Source: Lutjanus erythropterus
Lineage: Eukaryota > Chordata > Actinopteri > Lutjaniformes > Lutjanidae
Assembly: GCA_020091685.1 (NCBI GenBank)
Contig: CM034594.1
Coordinates: forward strand, 1,047,981 to 1,111,980
DNA length: 64,000 nucleotides
Reading direction: 5' to 3'
The notes beneath the pieces were generated by a model that did not search any database, was not told the origin of the DNA, and worked only from the letters and a program-made list of their open reading frames with translations. Every line of letters starts with the position of its first letter. Position 1 is the stretch's first letter. Shown in pieces: positions 1 to 22,300 of the stretch. Both the position numbers and the translations under genes were made by a program.

Positions 1-929
1 ACAACGCTGATTAAGAAAGTAGGTTTTAAGGGCCTTTTAAAGGGCAAAAGATGAGGTTTTATTTCAAACACTGAGAAAATAAAATTAGAACTATATTAAA
101 GGGTGTATAGATTTCCAGGTACTGAAATTGATTAGGAGTTCAGGAAGACGACGCCCTGAATGGAGCCTCGTAATACCAAACACACTGATCCTCAGAGACT
201 TCTGGGGAGGCATGATCTGTAGTACAGTAAAAGCAGCAGTTCTCGGGCTGGTGTATAGTAACCAAGTGGAAAAGTGCTTGTCAGTCGCCATCTCATTCAT
301 TAAAATGTCCAATCAGGAACACCACATCCATAGCGACACAGTGATAGGTTGTCTGCAGGCCCTTATTAAGTCTTTAAGACCAAAATAAATCAGATTGTCT
401 TAATGTATTTAGGCTTAAGTGCTTTTAGATGCCCCTTTGTCTGGATGAATTCAGCTTTATGTAAACTTATAATTTATCAGTCTGTGTATAAAATAAGTCA
501 AATGATCATAATAACAGAAGTGATGAAATGTGCCTTCCATTTAACTTGAGATGTTTGCTGAATGCAAAGTTGTAGAAAGGACCTTAAGTCATTGATTTAC
601 ATTGACTTTCTGATGCATTGCGTTCTGTTCTGGTAACCACTGATGATTTCTCCTCCATAGTGGTGGAGGGGGAAGGGCAAATATAATGGCTGGAGCAGAC
701 AGGCACTCTGCCAGGGAGGACAGGAAGACAGACAGAGAGAGGGAGCAGGGAAAGACATGAGGTCTCAGTGTGTCAGGATGCAGCCTGTAGTGTGTGTGAG
801 TGTTTGTGTGTGTGAAAGAAACAGATCTATCCTGAGCAGTCAGCAAATCTCTGGCCAAGAGGGGAAGGCAGAGTGTGCACAGCATCGTTACTGACAAGAC
901 AGGAGTGGTGTGTTTGTGGAGACAGTACG

Positions 930-1055
930 TACACACTCATACACACACCACACACACATGCGTACATGTATTTGTGTGTGTGTGTGCGTGCGTGCGTGTG
1001 CGTATAATCATACATACATAGGTACATATAGTGGATGCATGTGTGTGTGTGTGAG
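930..1055. repeat. CA/TG alternating dinucleotide block
   Basis: A run of CA units (about 930-960) is followed by runs of TG/CG units (about 970-1055, with TGCG steps). The purine-pyrimidine alternation switches orientation, so the two halves are partly complementary and could form a hairpin or Z-DNA. It lies inside bace1 intron 1. Confidence 0.8.
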
Positions 1056-1527
1056 GTGGACAGAGTCAGTATTTATTCTGGGCTTTCAGGTCCAGCCCTT
1101 GAGACAGTAGCACTTCTCTGGATATTTAAAGAGCCAATCTATTATTGAACAGCTTGCTGTGGCTATATGCCTGTCTATCTGTTCTTGTGTTTGGGTGATT
1201 CTGTGCCACACTGTATCTACATTCTCTGTCAAGGAGTAGTTCTTTCACCTTGTTTTTCAATCAGCAAAGTAGTACAGTATGAGCTTAATATGTCACTATA
1301 ACAAACACATCAGTAGGACATATTAACTAGAACCATATGAATGAAAATCTTTTCATTGAAAACAATTGCAAATTAACAGTCATCATACATTGATTGTGGT
1401 ATATGTTGGGACTCCCACGAAAACAAGATGATACATCTCAAGGGGTTTATCCTAATAAATATTTTTTGATAAATAGTTACACAAGCATTAAAATATATGA
1501 CTCACATAGCATATGTAGTGTGTATGA

Positions 1528-2777
1528 AAGGGATAGTTCAGATTTTTTGAAGTTGGGTTATATGTGATACTTATCCATAGTCAGTGTGTTAGCTACAGTA
1601 GATGGCGCCCCCAGCTTGGAGAAGCAATGGGAGTACTTGTGCAGGAAGCGAAGCAATGAACTGCTGTGGACAAGGTCAGCAGCTAAATGTATTTTATCCA
1701 TCTAAAAAAATCTGTTTAACTGTGCACTGTATTTAGAATATTGTTAACCCTTTACATTGCCATCAGACAGCTTTTTCTGACGAGAAACCGCCATTACATA
1801 AGCCAGATATTGCTCTTTCCAAAGCCACCAGACTTCTTTGGCAAAAAGAGCAATTCTACCTCACAGAACACGCAAGCTGCTGGACTACCACTGCCTCGAG
1901 CTGTTAGTTTGTCTGTTACTGATTGACATCGGTGAATCAGGTAACCTTTTAAGACACTGAAGTCACACAACAACACAAAAAAATTAGAGTCCAACTGATA
2001 TTATCAGCTGATACTGGCCTATCACAGCTACGCTGGCCAATATCAGTATCTGCATATGTGTTGTCTGAAATGTGCCCATATGAAAACATTTTTTAACAGA
2101 GCATAATGCAGGTTGTTTTTATTTGTTTTTAGCAGCATTCTGTGTATATTTGATCCTGTATTTTAATTCAGGTTTAACATATACAATTTTTGCTCTATTT
2201 GTGTCCTATTTTTATTATAATTTTTTATAATTATTAAAAATCAGGTGAAGGTTTACTTTCACTTTAGTCTCAGTAGCCTGGTATCATTTTGGACAATAAA
2301 GTTTTATTGTTAAACTGAAAAATATTCTGCCTCCATTACATATCTTTGTCACAAGTGTTAACCACTTTTAAGAGAATATTGCAAACAATGTGTTTTTACA
2401 TATATATTCTATATTATGTACATTATATTCTGTATAAAGAATATCAGCTAAGATGTGGATATATGATATCAGATGGAACTTCAAGCAAACAAACCAGAGG
2501 AGGCAGCTATAGAAAAGTAAATCCTAAGTTTACAATGATGTTTGATGGCATGGGAAAGTGTTCAAAATATTAATATAGCATACACTTAAACTGACTTTTA
2601 GATTTTTAGTTAGACCATTTTGCTGCTGACACTCTCTACTGCAGTACATTGCTTAACTTGCTACAATACATAGTAGTCCTGCTGCAAGATGGCCGACTGC
2701 CATCTACTGTATTTAACACACTGACTATGGATAAATACCTTATAAAACCCATTTAAAAAAATTCAAACCATCCTTTT
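1528..2777. mobile_element. MITE-like DNA element with ~78-bp terminal inverted repeats
   Basis: The left end (1528-1605, beginning AAAGGGATAGTTCAGA) is the imperfect reverse complement of the right end (2699-2777). Both arms share a core that reads ACTTATCCATAGTCAGTGTG on the left arm. No transposase frame is visible, so it is non-autonomous. The interior around 1765-1850 reappears in the copy near 49.5 kb, and the arms reappear in the short copy at 6.7 kb. A stretch near 2000-2080 looks like a second, nested repeat. The superfamily cannot be named from the sequence alone. Confidence 0.75.
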
Positions 2778-3496
2778 AAAGCAGCAGTACAACAAAGACA
2801 AGGAAAAATAAATGTTAAGTGATACTTATGATATATAGCATGCAGCAGTTAATAGGTGTGTGAAGTATAGTTTATAATGTATATGGTGCATACACATATA
2901 CTAGGTAGTGTATATTTCTGCCATCATCACCATCTGCCATTGTTCTCCATTCACACATTCACTAACTGTTTTGACTGATTGCGCAAAATATGATACTCAC
3001 ATAGAGATGCAGACAGCAGAGGAGGAGATGGGAGAGAGAGGGAGTAGAATAGGCAACCTGAGAGGAGTGAAGGGTTAGAGTGGAGACAGAGAGGGGACAG
3101 GCAAGGACATTTAGGACAACAGGAAACAGCACAGGACACTACAAGGAAAGAGAAATGGATACAGAGAATGACTGAAAGATGACAAAATGAAATCTGTGAG
3201 ATTGAGGCTACTTAGAGAAAATTAACCTGTAAGACCGGCAGCAGTATGAAAAAAGTAAAAATATCAATAGCAGACATCAAAAACCCCAGCACAGAAAATT
3301 GTTTTACAAATGGCCATGTCTGTCTCCAAGGTTACAAAGATAGATTTAACTTGCCCTCTAGAGAGTGAACATAATCAATTTCACAATGTTACCCAAGCAT
3401 CAGTTTTACAAACCTATTGATTTTTGTAAAATGCGCACAGCATATATTTAATAAATCTCTCTCTCTGTCTCTCTTCTTCTTTCTCTGTCTCATTAG

Positions 3497-13570
<10,074 letters not shown>

Positions 13571-14526
13571 TGAAGGGGGGGAAGGAGGGGACAAAAGGAT
13601 ACATAGAGATGTACACTTGAAACACAGGACAGAGGTGGATTGTGGTAAAAGGGATGATACAAAATGTTGGTGCTGTTGAAAGAGAGTGTTGAGAAAGTTC
13701 TTCAGGAATATAATGTGTCAAGTATAGAACATGCTGAAACACATAGTGAACAGTGCTGCCCTCAAATTGGAGAGCGCTTGAGGATAACTAGAGCCATTAC
13801 TAACCTGAAGGACAAACGAGAAAAGTTGGTGTCATCAGCATCAACTTTGCCTGTTTAAGCTACCTATGCAGATCAGCATGGCCAGAGGAACTGAAGTGGC
13901 AAAACAAAAAAAAATCTTCTCTTTCTTATAAATAGTGTATAAATAGACCACAGAGATGGCTTGGATTTGGAATTTTGAGAGAGATTTGTCTCTTAACATT
14001 GCAGAGATCCACAATGAGGAAAAAGAAAAAATTTACAAACGTGGCTAAATGAAGAAGCTTGTGACCTGGATGTGAATACCTGGATGTAGTTGGACATGGT
14101 TTGCTATGGTATGATTTGAGTGTGTGGTTACATGTGTGTTTGTTTATAGATCTACTGTTTGTGGCTTATGAGTGAATGAAACAATGTGTGAGCATGCCTG
14201 TATGTGTGCACAGCTGTACTGTAAGTGAAGAGTATACAGAAAGATTTAATGAAAATGATACTACTGAATAGCATCTATGAAATCACACTATTTTGCAAAT
14301 GCCAGCAAACAATTCTGCAATGCGAATTAACTAAGCATAAAGAGGCTAATTTGATGAATAATCAGATTGTAACAGCATTTACTGCATAAAATCAGTTTTG
14401 CTTTGTGTGAAACTGAGACTACTGAACACAGTCAATATCAGATGTCACTTTTTCTTCTTATACTGAAAGCTTAAATGTATCTATTGTACACGAAATTTGT
14501 GCATTCCAGATCTTCTATTTGTGCAG

Positions 14527-14527
<1 letters not shown>

Positions 14528-14559
<32 letters not shown>
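14528..14559. repeat. (CA)16 microsatellite
   Basis: An uninterrupted CA dinucleotide run in the predicted bace1 3' UTR. Confidence 0.95.
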
Positions 14560-14562
<3 letters not shown>

Positions 14563-14879
14563 AGAACACACATTGCTTATCCTGTTGGTGCACCATCCGT
14601 TTATTTCACATGTAACAACACATTACATGTTAACAAACCCAGACTTAATAGGGCTTCTTTCACAGACACAGAAACAGCCTAAACTCACCACATCTTTCAA
14701 TGGGGACCACATATGCTTGGACAAGGAAACCAGCCCAAAGTATGTTAAAGAACACTATGTTACTAAAGAACACTATGTATGTCTACAGGGGACAGTTTAT
14801 ATTGTCTCTCAGCAAGCTGTAAATAGATAAACTCAAAACTGTATATTTATCTGTCAGGCGCTGGCAGCACTGTTGAACC

Positions 14880-14885
14880 AATAAA
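14880..14885 (+). terminator. bace1 poly(A) signal
   Basis: A canonical AATAAA about 1.3 kb after the stop codon, followed within 30 bases by a GT/T-rich stretch typical of downstream cleavage elements. Confidence 0.7.
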
Positions 14886-14905
14886 GTACTTATTGTAACT
14901 GTAAC

Positions 14906-17100
14906 ATGTGATGTGATTTTTTTAAAATTTGTTCACACAAATCATCAACTAACTTATAAACTGATGTCCATTATATATGATTTTTATCCTTTTAGTATTG
15001 CAAAATAATGAAAAATGTATAAGGATTCAGTGCCCTCCCCCATGAATTTCATATAATGTTGGGAAATACTTAGACCATAACTTATAACAGGGGACATTTA
15101 CATTCCATGGACCCCCACAATAGATGCCCATTCGACAGAGGACTCCCACTATGAGAATTTTTTTTTCTCCTCTAAGTATATTTTAGGGGTCCAAGTAGCA
15201 ACGCTGACTGAGGACTCCTCTTGTTTTTGCTCTGATAATTGTGCCTTGCTTCTTCTTAATTTTTCCCGCTAAAAGTGTTTGTGCAGGAAAAACTGTAAGA
15301 TGAAAATTCATGAAAACTGGCAGGTGGGTTGCAAATTCCACCCACTACTCAGGCAACAAAAATGACACTTATTGACCACAAGCTGGCACTGTAACAACTA
15401 ACTATGCATATCTGCAAATACACGTGTATTTGCAGTTATCTTGAAAAAGGCTTAACCTAGACTCAGAATTATTTTGCTATTTTAATCATTCAATTCATCT
15501 GCATCTTTTCCCAATATTATTCTCCTTTAAAAAATGTCGACTTTTATGACTTTTTCTCAGTTTAATCAAAATCCAGCATGAAAATGAGCCAGCATTATCT
15601 ACGGACATTGCTGATCTAAAGTAATAGTCAAACATTTGGATTTTATGACCAATAAATTTTAATCAAAATAGCTAATTTTCAAAAATCTGTAATAACTCAT
15701 GAACTCATTGAGATATCAATGTGAAAACTGATGCATGTGTTCAAAAGTGTTCACTTGACTAACATTTTAAAGCGCATTGTGTTTCACCTCTAGGAGGTGT
15801 CACAAATGCAAAATGTTTTTTTTATCTCATAATTGCTGCATGGATTCATAAAAATTGATCTGGTCATGGCTCAGCTAATGCATGAATTTTGACAATGACT
15901 GATTAAACTGGGTGTGACTTATTACAATAAATCTAAATTTTTTAGACATTTCACAATCCAAACTTCAATAACTCAGCCCTACATCCTACAGAGCTGAAGA
16001 GTCAGTCAATGTCAGGGACAGCTGTGCTGTCCTGAAAGACATGCACTGTAACCATAACCATAAAGTCTCAAGTTCAAGTCCCACAGTGGACAATTTGGTG
16101 GTAGCAGGTGAATTGTGAATCCCCCTACTACTCAGTATGTATAATGACACTCATTGACCTCAAGGTAATGTTGTACAATTAAGTTTTAGTAATTATCTCA
16201 AAAACAACATAGGAAAAAAAAAATAAATAAATAAATAAATAAAAAAAAAATCAGAATTTTAATCTTTCAGGTCGACAGCATCTGGTCTTCTGATCTAATA
16301 ATGAGTACATCCCAGGTCTTCTTATTTTTTTTTAGTTTTGAAGATAAATGAGTCCCTTATAATAAATCAATGAGACAAGGATCACTATAAATTGCAATCA
16401 ATCAAAAATGACCAGCCCTATTTCTTCCCTTCTTGTTCCAACTTCTAAAATATGTGATAAAAGTTGAAATATTCTATTCTTCCTTTTGCTGGGGCTGACA
16501 TACAACTCACTCAAGGACGACTCTTGGTCACTGGACAGAAAACCATTGATTTAGAAAATGCAGATACAGAGTGTGAATACCAAAGACAGAAACTCCACAA
16601 TGTCCATAGGGTTCAAGTGTGTTCGATTCATTAACCCAAAATGCCTGCCTTCTTAAGAACCGGTTTATCACTGGACAATGGATTGGGTCATACTTTTCTG
16701 ATACACTGGCTCTGCAAGTGGAATTCTGTTTACCACCATTATTGTTATATTTTATGCCCCCCAGTAGCATATTATTTTCAAGCTAATTAAGTATCCTTTA
16801 AAATGACATGATCCAACATTTTTCATTTGTTTGCCTTGATCTTAACATCTACTCAGGGCTGGGTTGTTGATTGTTTCTTTGTGTTGATTTATTTAGTTGG
16901 GTCCTGCATTAGCTGCTGCGTTAATAGCCCTTTATGTCGATACTATTTATGATCAAAAAGCAAAAACAAAGACAAAAAGTAGCAGCAGTGGATGGAGGAG
17001 TACTGGCACTGATAGCAGTATTTGTGCAGTTTTGAAGAAATGAGTAGTGAAGTAAATCGCTTTCCTGTAAAACATTAATTTATGGTAAAGGTGCAGTATC
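14906..17100. other. bace1-pcsk7 intergenic region
   Basis: This 2.2-kb gap has no recognisable coding exon. Two partly similar segments (about 15310-15400 and 16108-16180, sharing CTACTCAG and AATGACACT(T/C)ATTGACC) suggest an old interspersed repeat. A short AAAT microsatellite lies near 16220-16250. In mammals RNF214 lies between these two genes; no trace of it is seen here. Confidence 0.7.
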
Positions 17101-17109
17101 GGTACTCTT

Positions 17110-17190
17110 CTAAGGTTCTGGACCAATCAGGTGGCACGCATGAGGACGTTTGCGTAACGGCTGTATGACGTAGTTTGGGCTGCATGTCAT
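17110..17190 (+). promoter_or_regulatory. pcsk7 proximal promoter with CCAAT box
   Basis: GACCAATCAG contains a CCAAT box (17123-17127) followed by moderately GC-rich sequence, with no TATA box. It lies just upstream of a splice donor (AAAG/GTAAG at 17265/17266) that would join the acceptor at 19260. That fits a housekeeping-type promoter. The start site cannot be fixed from sequence. Confidence 0.5.
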
Positions 17191-17265
17191 GGGGACGAGA
17201 TGACAGCTGAACGTTACTCATAAATTCCACAAGTAACAGATGAGAACGACGGAATCATTAGAAAG
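17190..17265 (+). other. pcsk7 noncoding exon 1 (candidate)
   Basis: The 3' edge is a good donor GAAAG/GTAAGA at 17266; the 5' edge is a guess from the CCAAT box. It would splice to 19261. An ATG at 17240 opens a 12-residue upstream ORF that ends in the next exon. Confidence 0.5.
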
Positions 17266-19260
17266 GTAAGATATAGACTAGCTGTATAATCCCAGTAAAT
17301 TGCCGTGGTTACTTATCCTACCCGTGATATTTCGCTAGATAGTTAGCGTCAGGATGCTAGCTAAGCGGACTTACTATGACAACAACAATGGTGGGTTGAA
17401 ACTCGAGTAGCTAGCTCACCTAGCTCTTCTGACTTTATCCAGTTGTTTTTAGATTATATGTGTTTACTTAATTTATTATAGCTGTCTATGTACTATAGAT
17501 GTCACAGTCGCAGTTCATTCAGTGACGAACCTTAACTAGCCGCCCAGCTAGCCAGCAGACCTACTGGCTAGTTAGAAACTAAGCAATCAGAAAAATTGGG
17601 AGGTAGCTAGTTAGCATTAGCTGACCAGGAAGCTGACAGGTTTGGTTACAGCAAAGACAGCAAACTCCAGCTTAGTTTATATCAGCTGGTTTCACCACAT
17701 GTCCCATAACTGGAGGCTGAATCCAAGCAGCTGAATGTCATTAAAATCTAACCTATTGTTGTTAATGTGAATATTTGAAGGGGTATCTGTTGACATCACT
17801 TCTAACGCCATCTGTTTCTGATATGGACGTATCATATCCTCTTATAATGAAGATAGGGGCCGATAGTTAGCTACGGAGCAGCTGGAAACAGGTTATTTCC
17901 ACTTACTCAATTACTTTTATCATAGAAACTCTAACTCAGTTACCTTTATCATAGGAGTTCTAGTAGGCTGTTACTGAGAAAAACTTACAGTTCTTCCAAA
18001 AGATCACTTCGATTAGTTGGTTGGAAGAAAATTACTTGCCAAATATTCGATAATTATTCAGTCACTTTTAAAACAAATATCTGAAACATTTGTTAGTTTC
18101 TTCGTGCTCTGAGAAATTGTGATGAGAACTTCTCACATTTTTTAACATTTTATAGGCTTAAACAGCAATTGTGGGGGGAAAAAAAACACAGATTATTATA
18201 CTATGAAAATAACAGTTATTATGTAGTACGTTTTGTGTCGTATTAATTATCAAATCAGTCTCTTATTAGCATTTCGGTTAGTCAAGGAAAATGAACAAAA
18301 CTTGCAACCATAGGTAGTTGCAGCCCTATTGTGTTTAATCCTAGTTCCTGGCTGTGGGTGTGGCAGTTCTGGGCTCATCAGTCAGTTAGTACTGTTTCTA
18401 GCCAAGGCTGGCTGACCAACCTGCCAAAATGGGCAGCTGCCTCATCCAAAAATAAAGCCATGCTTAATTAAGTTACACACATTAATTTACAGACTGGCAC
18501 CCTGGAGCCAGGTAGTGTTCTACAACAGGTATACTGGTCGGATTCTGGGTGTCTGGGCAAGTAATGATTTGTAATGAATAATTTGGTATGTATACTGTAC
18601 GTGGGAGTGACAGGCTACATAGACTGGTTAATCTAACCACGCTTTTAGCTTCAGGTAGACTTGTGTGCTTTCTACACCTTTTTTCATGTTCAAACAAGGC
18701 TATGGTAGGAAATTAAGTGAAATTTTGTTTTTTCACTGTGTGTAACAGAACAGCTTTATAATGAAGCACTGTAGTGGTGAAGACATACTGTAGCCTACAA
18801 ATCTTGTTCTCCAGATATAAGGATACATGTTTGATTGGTGCAGACGTCAACAAATGTCACATCATCATGATTTTAATATTTTTTTCAGTGAAAATTAAAA
18901 TTGTGATACAAAAATGATCACTGTCACTAACTGTGAATCATACCGCAATTGCAATATCTGTCAAAATAATCACAATATGATTCTTACTGTATTTTGCTCT
19001 GTCATTTAATTTTCTAGTCTAACAATGTTAATAGAATAGCATTCATCCGCAAAAGCCTCTTCACAGTAGTCAGTCAGGAATCTTGATCTAACCACAGAGT
19101 GTTAATCAAATGTGCTGTGGCCACAGTTCTCTGAACTGGCGTCCAGTTAGTGTGAAGCTGTGAATTTAATAAGTGGCCTCTGAATGTAGCACACTGGTGA
19201 TAAGCAACCAGGCATTGTGTCTCACTGTATTCTCCCTGTCTGTCTTTGTCCCACATCCAG
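17266..19260 (+). other. pcsk7 first intron
   Basis: Intron between the candidate noncoding exon and the start-codon exon. It contains copy 2 of a dispersed repeat (18740-18990), many GCTAGC/TAGCTA words near 17340-17600, and nothing that looks coding. Confidence 0.55.
18740..18990. repeat. Dispersed repeat, copy 2 (partner at 4.02 kb)
   Basis: Colinear with 4020-4310 over several blocks, including GCCTACAAATCTTGTTCTCC and CAACAAATGTCACATCAT. Same orientation as the first copy. Confidence 0.75.
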
Positions 19261-19272
19261 GTTGCTGTTCAA

Positions 19273-19389
19273 ATGAGGAGGGCTTCCCTGGTTGACCCTG
19301 TGTGTTGCCCTCTGTTGCCATGCCAACACCCTATTTTCCCACACTCCTTATCCTCCTTATCCTGTCCTCCTTCACCCTCTTGCTTCTGA
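19273..19389 (+). other. pcsk7 uORF 2 overlapping the main start
   Basis: ATG at 19273 opens 38 codons in a different frame and stops with TGA at 19387-19389, well past the main ATG at 19320. Its context is weak (C at -3) while the main ATG has G at -3, so leaky scanning would be needed for full PCSK7 output. Confidence 0.55.
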
Positions 19390-22300
19390 CACTCCTGCCC
19401 ACTGTCACCCCGTCGACTCTCTTTTCTTCCTCCTCTGCTCCCTCACCTTGGCCATCACCGTCCTGTGGCCTGGGGCAGTCCTGGGCCGTTCGGCTTCACG
19501 CTGGCCCACATCACGATGAAGAGGATGGTGAACTGGGTTCTGTGAACCTGGATGTGATAGCCAACAGGGTACAGAACATCATGAACATCTTTTGCTCATC
19601 AATTTTAGTTTGCCGGGGTACACACGGTGTTTTAAGAGTATTAAAAAAGTGTTTAATTTAAAGTTTTTGAAAAAAGGCCTTACAATTATTGAATTCCATA
19701 AATAACAATCTTAATTTTTTTCTTATCCTTCTGTAGGCCACCATAAATACTGTTACTTCATAAAATGTAGATTTGTTTCAAATTAGATATTATTGAGTTT
19801 ATATAGTGATTTGCTGTTGTAGACTGTACTGTTGCTGCTCTAGAAGCATTTGGTCATATTTCAGATATTAAATTCTAATCCTGATCTGAATTTATTCCTT
19901 AAGATTTTAAGATAATATACTTTATAGCAGGTATTTAAAATGAAAAAGAACTGAAAAGTGCTGTTTGTGGAGTGGCAGCAACATCTAAAATACAAGTGGG
20001 TTAAGCATAATCCAGGAAATATAAAGGTGGGTATTATAATAAAATGTTAAATACAAGTATTTTTTAAGAGGGATTAAAGTCCGTATTGATTTTCCATCAT
20101 ATCTTTAATATAATAAGTGGTATTAAAAAATCTTAAATTTAGCTTGGGGAACCCTAGGGGCACCCTGTTGGTAGAGTTTGACCCAAAACTCACTCATTTC
20201 TCTGTTCTGTTCTGATATTTTCAAAATACAGTAGAATTTAGGAGGGCTGCAAAACTTATTGACTCGGTACTGATTGTGAGATTTGTGAGAATGATACATT
20301 TGATATTGCTGTTCTTACAGCATAATTTTACTTTCACAGGTACTGCAGCTTTGTAAATTCTTTTTTTTTCACTAAGTGTGTTTAACAAGGTCATTTAGCT
20401 TTTTTTCCCAGTTCAATAGATATTTTTGTGTTATGTTTAATGCTCCCCTAATATCAAATGCAAATACCCCACTTTTCCATAAGTTTTTTAAAGCTGCCTG
20501 TGTAAGGGAAAAAACACAAGATGCCCACTTTTAGTTGTACTGCCCCAGTTAAATCTGTTCTCATCACCAGTATTCTCTTTTTCTCCCAGGTAGCAGAGCA
20601 GGCTGGGCTGCAGAACCAGGGCCAGATCGGACAACTGGAAGGCCACTATTTGATGTGTTCTGTCAAGCCCGGAACTGGATCCGTTGATGGTGTTTGGAGC
20701 AAGGGTGTCCATCCTGGGGACATCCTGGCAGCCCACCCTCATGTCCTGTGGCACTCCCAGGATAGAGTGCTTAGCCGCTCGAAGAGATCAGTGGCCTTCA
20801 ATGATCCCCACTACCCTAAACAGTGGCACCTGGTGAGAATCTAGGTGGTTTGGTGTCTATGCTACCATTTTTCTTGCTCTTGTTTAGTAGTAAATTTTGC
20901 TTTAGATTAGTGCTTAAAATGTATTTAATGGCTGTCAGAACTTGATACATCAATAGTTTATCAAGGCAAAATTAGTGTGTTTTGCAGCCCTAGCATATAG
21001 AAACAGTCTAGGAGGCAGCCAATCAGAGGCCTATTACACTCTGGTCTTAATTCCATCTGGAGTGCGTATGTGGGCAATTTTTCACTCTGCATTTTGGATG
21101 TAATTTAGTGAGAGGTAATTGATTTTTGGCTTATCATTCTACTTTTTTCAGTCAGTATGAAATTTAAATTTTTTGAGGAGCACAGAGCATATGTTATGTT
21201 TCAGTGGTTCTTTTATCTAGTCAAAGCATTTAAATCTTACCTTAAAAGTTTTACCGGCAAATGCAATGGGTGATTCTCAGTGAAAGACAACCCAAATTAA
21301 GAAAAAAAAAAAACTCTTGACACCTCAATTGGGATGCAGAGTACTAGGTCATGTGTGCAAGGACAGTAAGAGTATATCCAGTCACACCTGCTCTTTGCAC
21401 ACAGCATACTGTGTGCATAAAGGGCTGGGTAAGGAGAACCATATATGTGATAGTTATGGTCATTAATAATTATCTTTTCGGCCAGTCACATTACCCACCT
21501 TATACCTTTTTAACAGTTGGGCCAAATACACAGGAGCGTAGTAAGAACAACTTACTAAACAGAGAGAGCATTAGACTGGTGACATTTATGTCTGACAATA
21601 ATGTCAGTGCTGACCAAACAGTGCTTAAACGACTGCAAGAAATGACTCAGTTGTCCATGATAATCCTGTTAAATAATCCTGTTTACGTGATTAGAACAGG
21701 TTGTCACATTTACCACTTGCAGTGGCTCACAGAAGTGGTAGAATAACATTGGTTAGTTGTTGATATTTGACAAGTACATAAGTCTGTTTATTTTCCAGCA
21801 GTCTGGGGCTGGTTGTGCATGTCTTAGTCAAGGTAAATACTGTTAGATGCTGCAGATAAACACACAGATCTATTCTTCTGCTGGCAGATGACAACTACAG
21901 ATGAGGGCGTTCAGACAGTCTAACAACAGATACATCTAAGCATCACCCATAATTTTATGCTCAGTACAGACTCATTTATCGTAGCATTACACTTGTATTT
22001 CAAGTTTAATATGTCTCCCAGTTGCACAGTGTGTGTCATGTGGCCACAAAAACATAAGACAACTGAAGTGCTTTTATAAGAAAATGAAAATACTTTGAAT
22101 GAGTGTATGCCTGTCTTTGAGCTTTGTTTTTGCTGCCTTGACTGGTCTTTTTAATATCGATGGCAAATAAATATTTGGATAGGTAACAGGAAATTTATAT
22201 TATTTATTCAGACAGTTAAATTATACTGTAATTAATAAAATATCAGCTTTAATAATATCTTATTTGACAGGCTATGTTAAAGCATTTAAATTGAATTCTT

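Larger units (their letters stand above)
1..3496 (+). other. bace1 intron 1 (3' part)
   Basis: No exon could be recognised before the splice acceptor at 3495-3496. In particular nothing resembles the end of BACE1 exon 1 (the GYYVEM...GSPPQT segment). The stretch holds a CA/TG-rich block, a 1.25-kb inverted-repeat element and otherwise AT-rich unique-looking DNA. The interval is assigned to the intron because the first visible exon starts in mid-protein. Confidence 0.8.
13571..14905 (+). other. bace1 3' UTR
   Basis: The region between the TGA stop and the poly(A) signal is AT-rich, contains a (CA)n tract at 14528-14559 and has no further coding exon. The end is placed about 20 bases past the AATAAA. 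Confidence 0.75.
17240..19276 (+). other. pcsk7 uORF 1 (spliced, 12 codons plus stop)
   Basis: ATG at 17240-17242 reads MRTTESLE in the candidate first exon. After splicing (17265 to 19261) it continues RLLF... and on to the codons TTC AAA TGA, stopping at 19274-19276. The stop overlaps the start of the second uORF as ATGA. It depends on the predicted exon 1 being right. Confidence 0.4.

Noticed and set aside
128..388. 86-codon open frame and its antisense partner near the left end
   Set aside because: No start context, splice logic or recognisable domain; lies in bace1 intron 1 and is probably repeat or chance sequence.
1..3496. Search for bace1 exon 1 in the window
   Set aside because: No segment encodes the expected signal peptide or the conserved end of exon 1 with a donor in the right phase; the exon must lie upstream.
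14906..17100. Possible rnf214 between bace1 and pcsk7
   Set aside because: Expected from human gene order, but no exon-like coding segment is seen and the gap is too small for the gene.
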